The notes beneath the pieces are model-generated. The model ran no database searches. It saw only the letters and a program-made list of their open reading frames with translations, and was not told where the DNA came from. From CAZKMM01 sp964553915 (GTDB lineage Bacteria; RBG-13-61-14; DRUE01), in the NCBI GenBank assembly GCA_964553915.1, contig CAZKMM010000071.1, positions 1-13,773 on the forward strand: a stretch of DNA of 13,773 nucleotides, given 5' to 3'. Position numbers and translations under genes: made by a program. Of this stretch, positions 13,355-13,773 are shown piece after piece (within the stretch, counting starts at the first letter, position 1; the number at the start of each line of letters is the position of its first letter).

Positions 13355-13773
13355 GTGAAAAAGCCAGAAGTAGTGATTATTGGCAGTGGTCTTGCAGGAT
13401 TAACTGCTGGAGCTTTTTTGGCGGAAAAGGGAGCTAAAGTTTTAATTCTGGAAGAGCTTTCTCAAATTGGTGGTAGGGTTCGGGTGCTGGAAAAGGAGGG
13501 ATTTATTCTAGACTATGGGCTTCATCTTTATTCTCCGAAAAGCCCGCTTCCCTCTTTAACAGAAAAGCTCAATAAAGAATTGGTCTTATTGAAGGATACC
13601 CGGATTTTTCAGGCAAAAGAAAAGGCACTGGAGTTGGTTTATGATTTTTTTCAGGTAGAAGATACTAATTCTCATCCTGCAGAGCCAGAATGGTTAAAAC
13701 CCGTTAAAGAGCAGAACCCAGAAAAATGGTATAAAAAAAGCCTTAAGGATTTTCTTGCCCGGGGGAGCGGATT
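13355..13773 (+). CDS. FAD-dependent oxidoreductase, phytoene-desaturase/amine-oxidase-like, C-terminus cut by window edge
   Basis: The frame opens at GTG 13355, preceded by GGGGGA at 13345-13350 that overlaps the rsmG stop, and stays open through the last base (139 codons visible). Residues 5-34 are a Rossmann dinucleotide fold with EVVIIGSGLAGLTAGAFLAEKG (GxGxxG at 10-15) and an acidic end at VLILEE. QIGGRVRVLEKEGFILDYGLHLY (about 38-60) contains the GG-R and D-x-G-x-H signature of the NAD(P)-binding-8/amine-oxidase-like superfamily that includes phytoene desaturases and protoporphyrinogen oxidase. The substrate cannot be told without the C-terminal part. It is directed with and nine bases from rsmG, so it is likely in the same transcript. 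Confidence 0.8.
   Translation, partial: MKKPEVVIIGSGLAGLTAGAFLAEKGAKVLILEELSQIGGRVRVLEKEGFILDYGLHLYSPKSPLPSLTEKLNKELVLLKDTRIFQAKEKALELVYDFFQVEDTNSHPAEPEWLKPVKEQNPEKWYKKSLKDFLARGSG

Noticed and set aside
1..13773. CRISPR arrays, tRNA or rRNA genes, insertion sequences, prophage or defence genes
   Set aside because: No regularly spaced repeats, cloverleaf sequences, transposases, integrases or known defence domains were seen; the content is ordinary chromosomal genes.

Overview
The window is a densely packed stretch of bacterial chromosome with moderate GC content. It holds 14 protein genes (two cut by the window edges), and intergenic gaps are never longer than about 150 bases. MnmG, RsmG, an exported SurA/PpiC-like foldase, Shine-Dalgarno sites and sigma70-type promoters point to a bacterium with an envelope foldase, probably Gram-negative-like. 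The Rrf2 regulator, low-potential ferredoxin-like protein, iron-sulfur-flavoprotein-like reductase and TreT suggest an anaerobic, possibly thermophilic, poorly characterised lineage. The phylum cannot be fixed from this sequence alone. No rRNA, tRNA, CRISPR array, insertion sequence or phage gene was seen.

Layout. (1) 1-2338, minus strand: an operon read right to left with a PhnP-type metallo-beta-lactamase-fold hydrolase, a degenerate receiver domain fused to a long coiled coil (4-base overlap), and a parvulin-type foldase running off the left edge. (2) 2339-2484: a divergent control region with a strong promoter whose -10 lies inside a perfect 24-base palindrome, probably the operator of the adjacent Rrf2 gene. 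(3) 2485-5017, plus strand: an apparent operon of a three-cysteine Rrf2 regulator, a two-cluster ferredoxin-domain protein, a zinc-ribbon/HD-domain protein and an iron-sulfur-flavoprotein-like FMN reductase, closed by a hairpin terminator at 5037-5062. It looks like a redox- or Fe-S-sensing stress module. (4) 5090-9304, plus strand: a trehalose operon of a DUF5752-like protein, TreT, OtsB and OtsA, with 4-, 4- and 1-base overlaps. It encodes two independent routes to trehalose in one transcript. (5) 9301-10686, minus strand: a MATE-family transporter whose stop codon overlaps that of otsA. (6) 10687-10806: a divergent control region with a 21-base dyad. (7) 10807 to the end, plus strand: mnmG, rsmG (11-base overlap) and the start of an FAD-dependent phytoene-desaturase-like oxidoreductase.

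How the genes work together. The trehalose operon can make trehalose from sugar nucleotide plus glucose (TreT) or from sugar nucleotide plus glucose-6-phosphate followed by dephosphorylation (OtsA then OtsB). The DUF5752-like protein ahead of TreT is an internal duplication with no recognisable catalytic motif and may be a partner or regulator. In the Rrf2 operon all four products carry cysteine clusters suited to metal or Fe-S binding, so a shared response to Fe-S damage, nitric oxide or redox change is the simplest reading. The two most noteworthy items are the palindrome-controlled Rrf2 operon with its HN-variant HD protein, and the double-route trehalose operon with the duplicated DUF5752-like protein.
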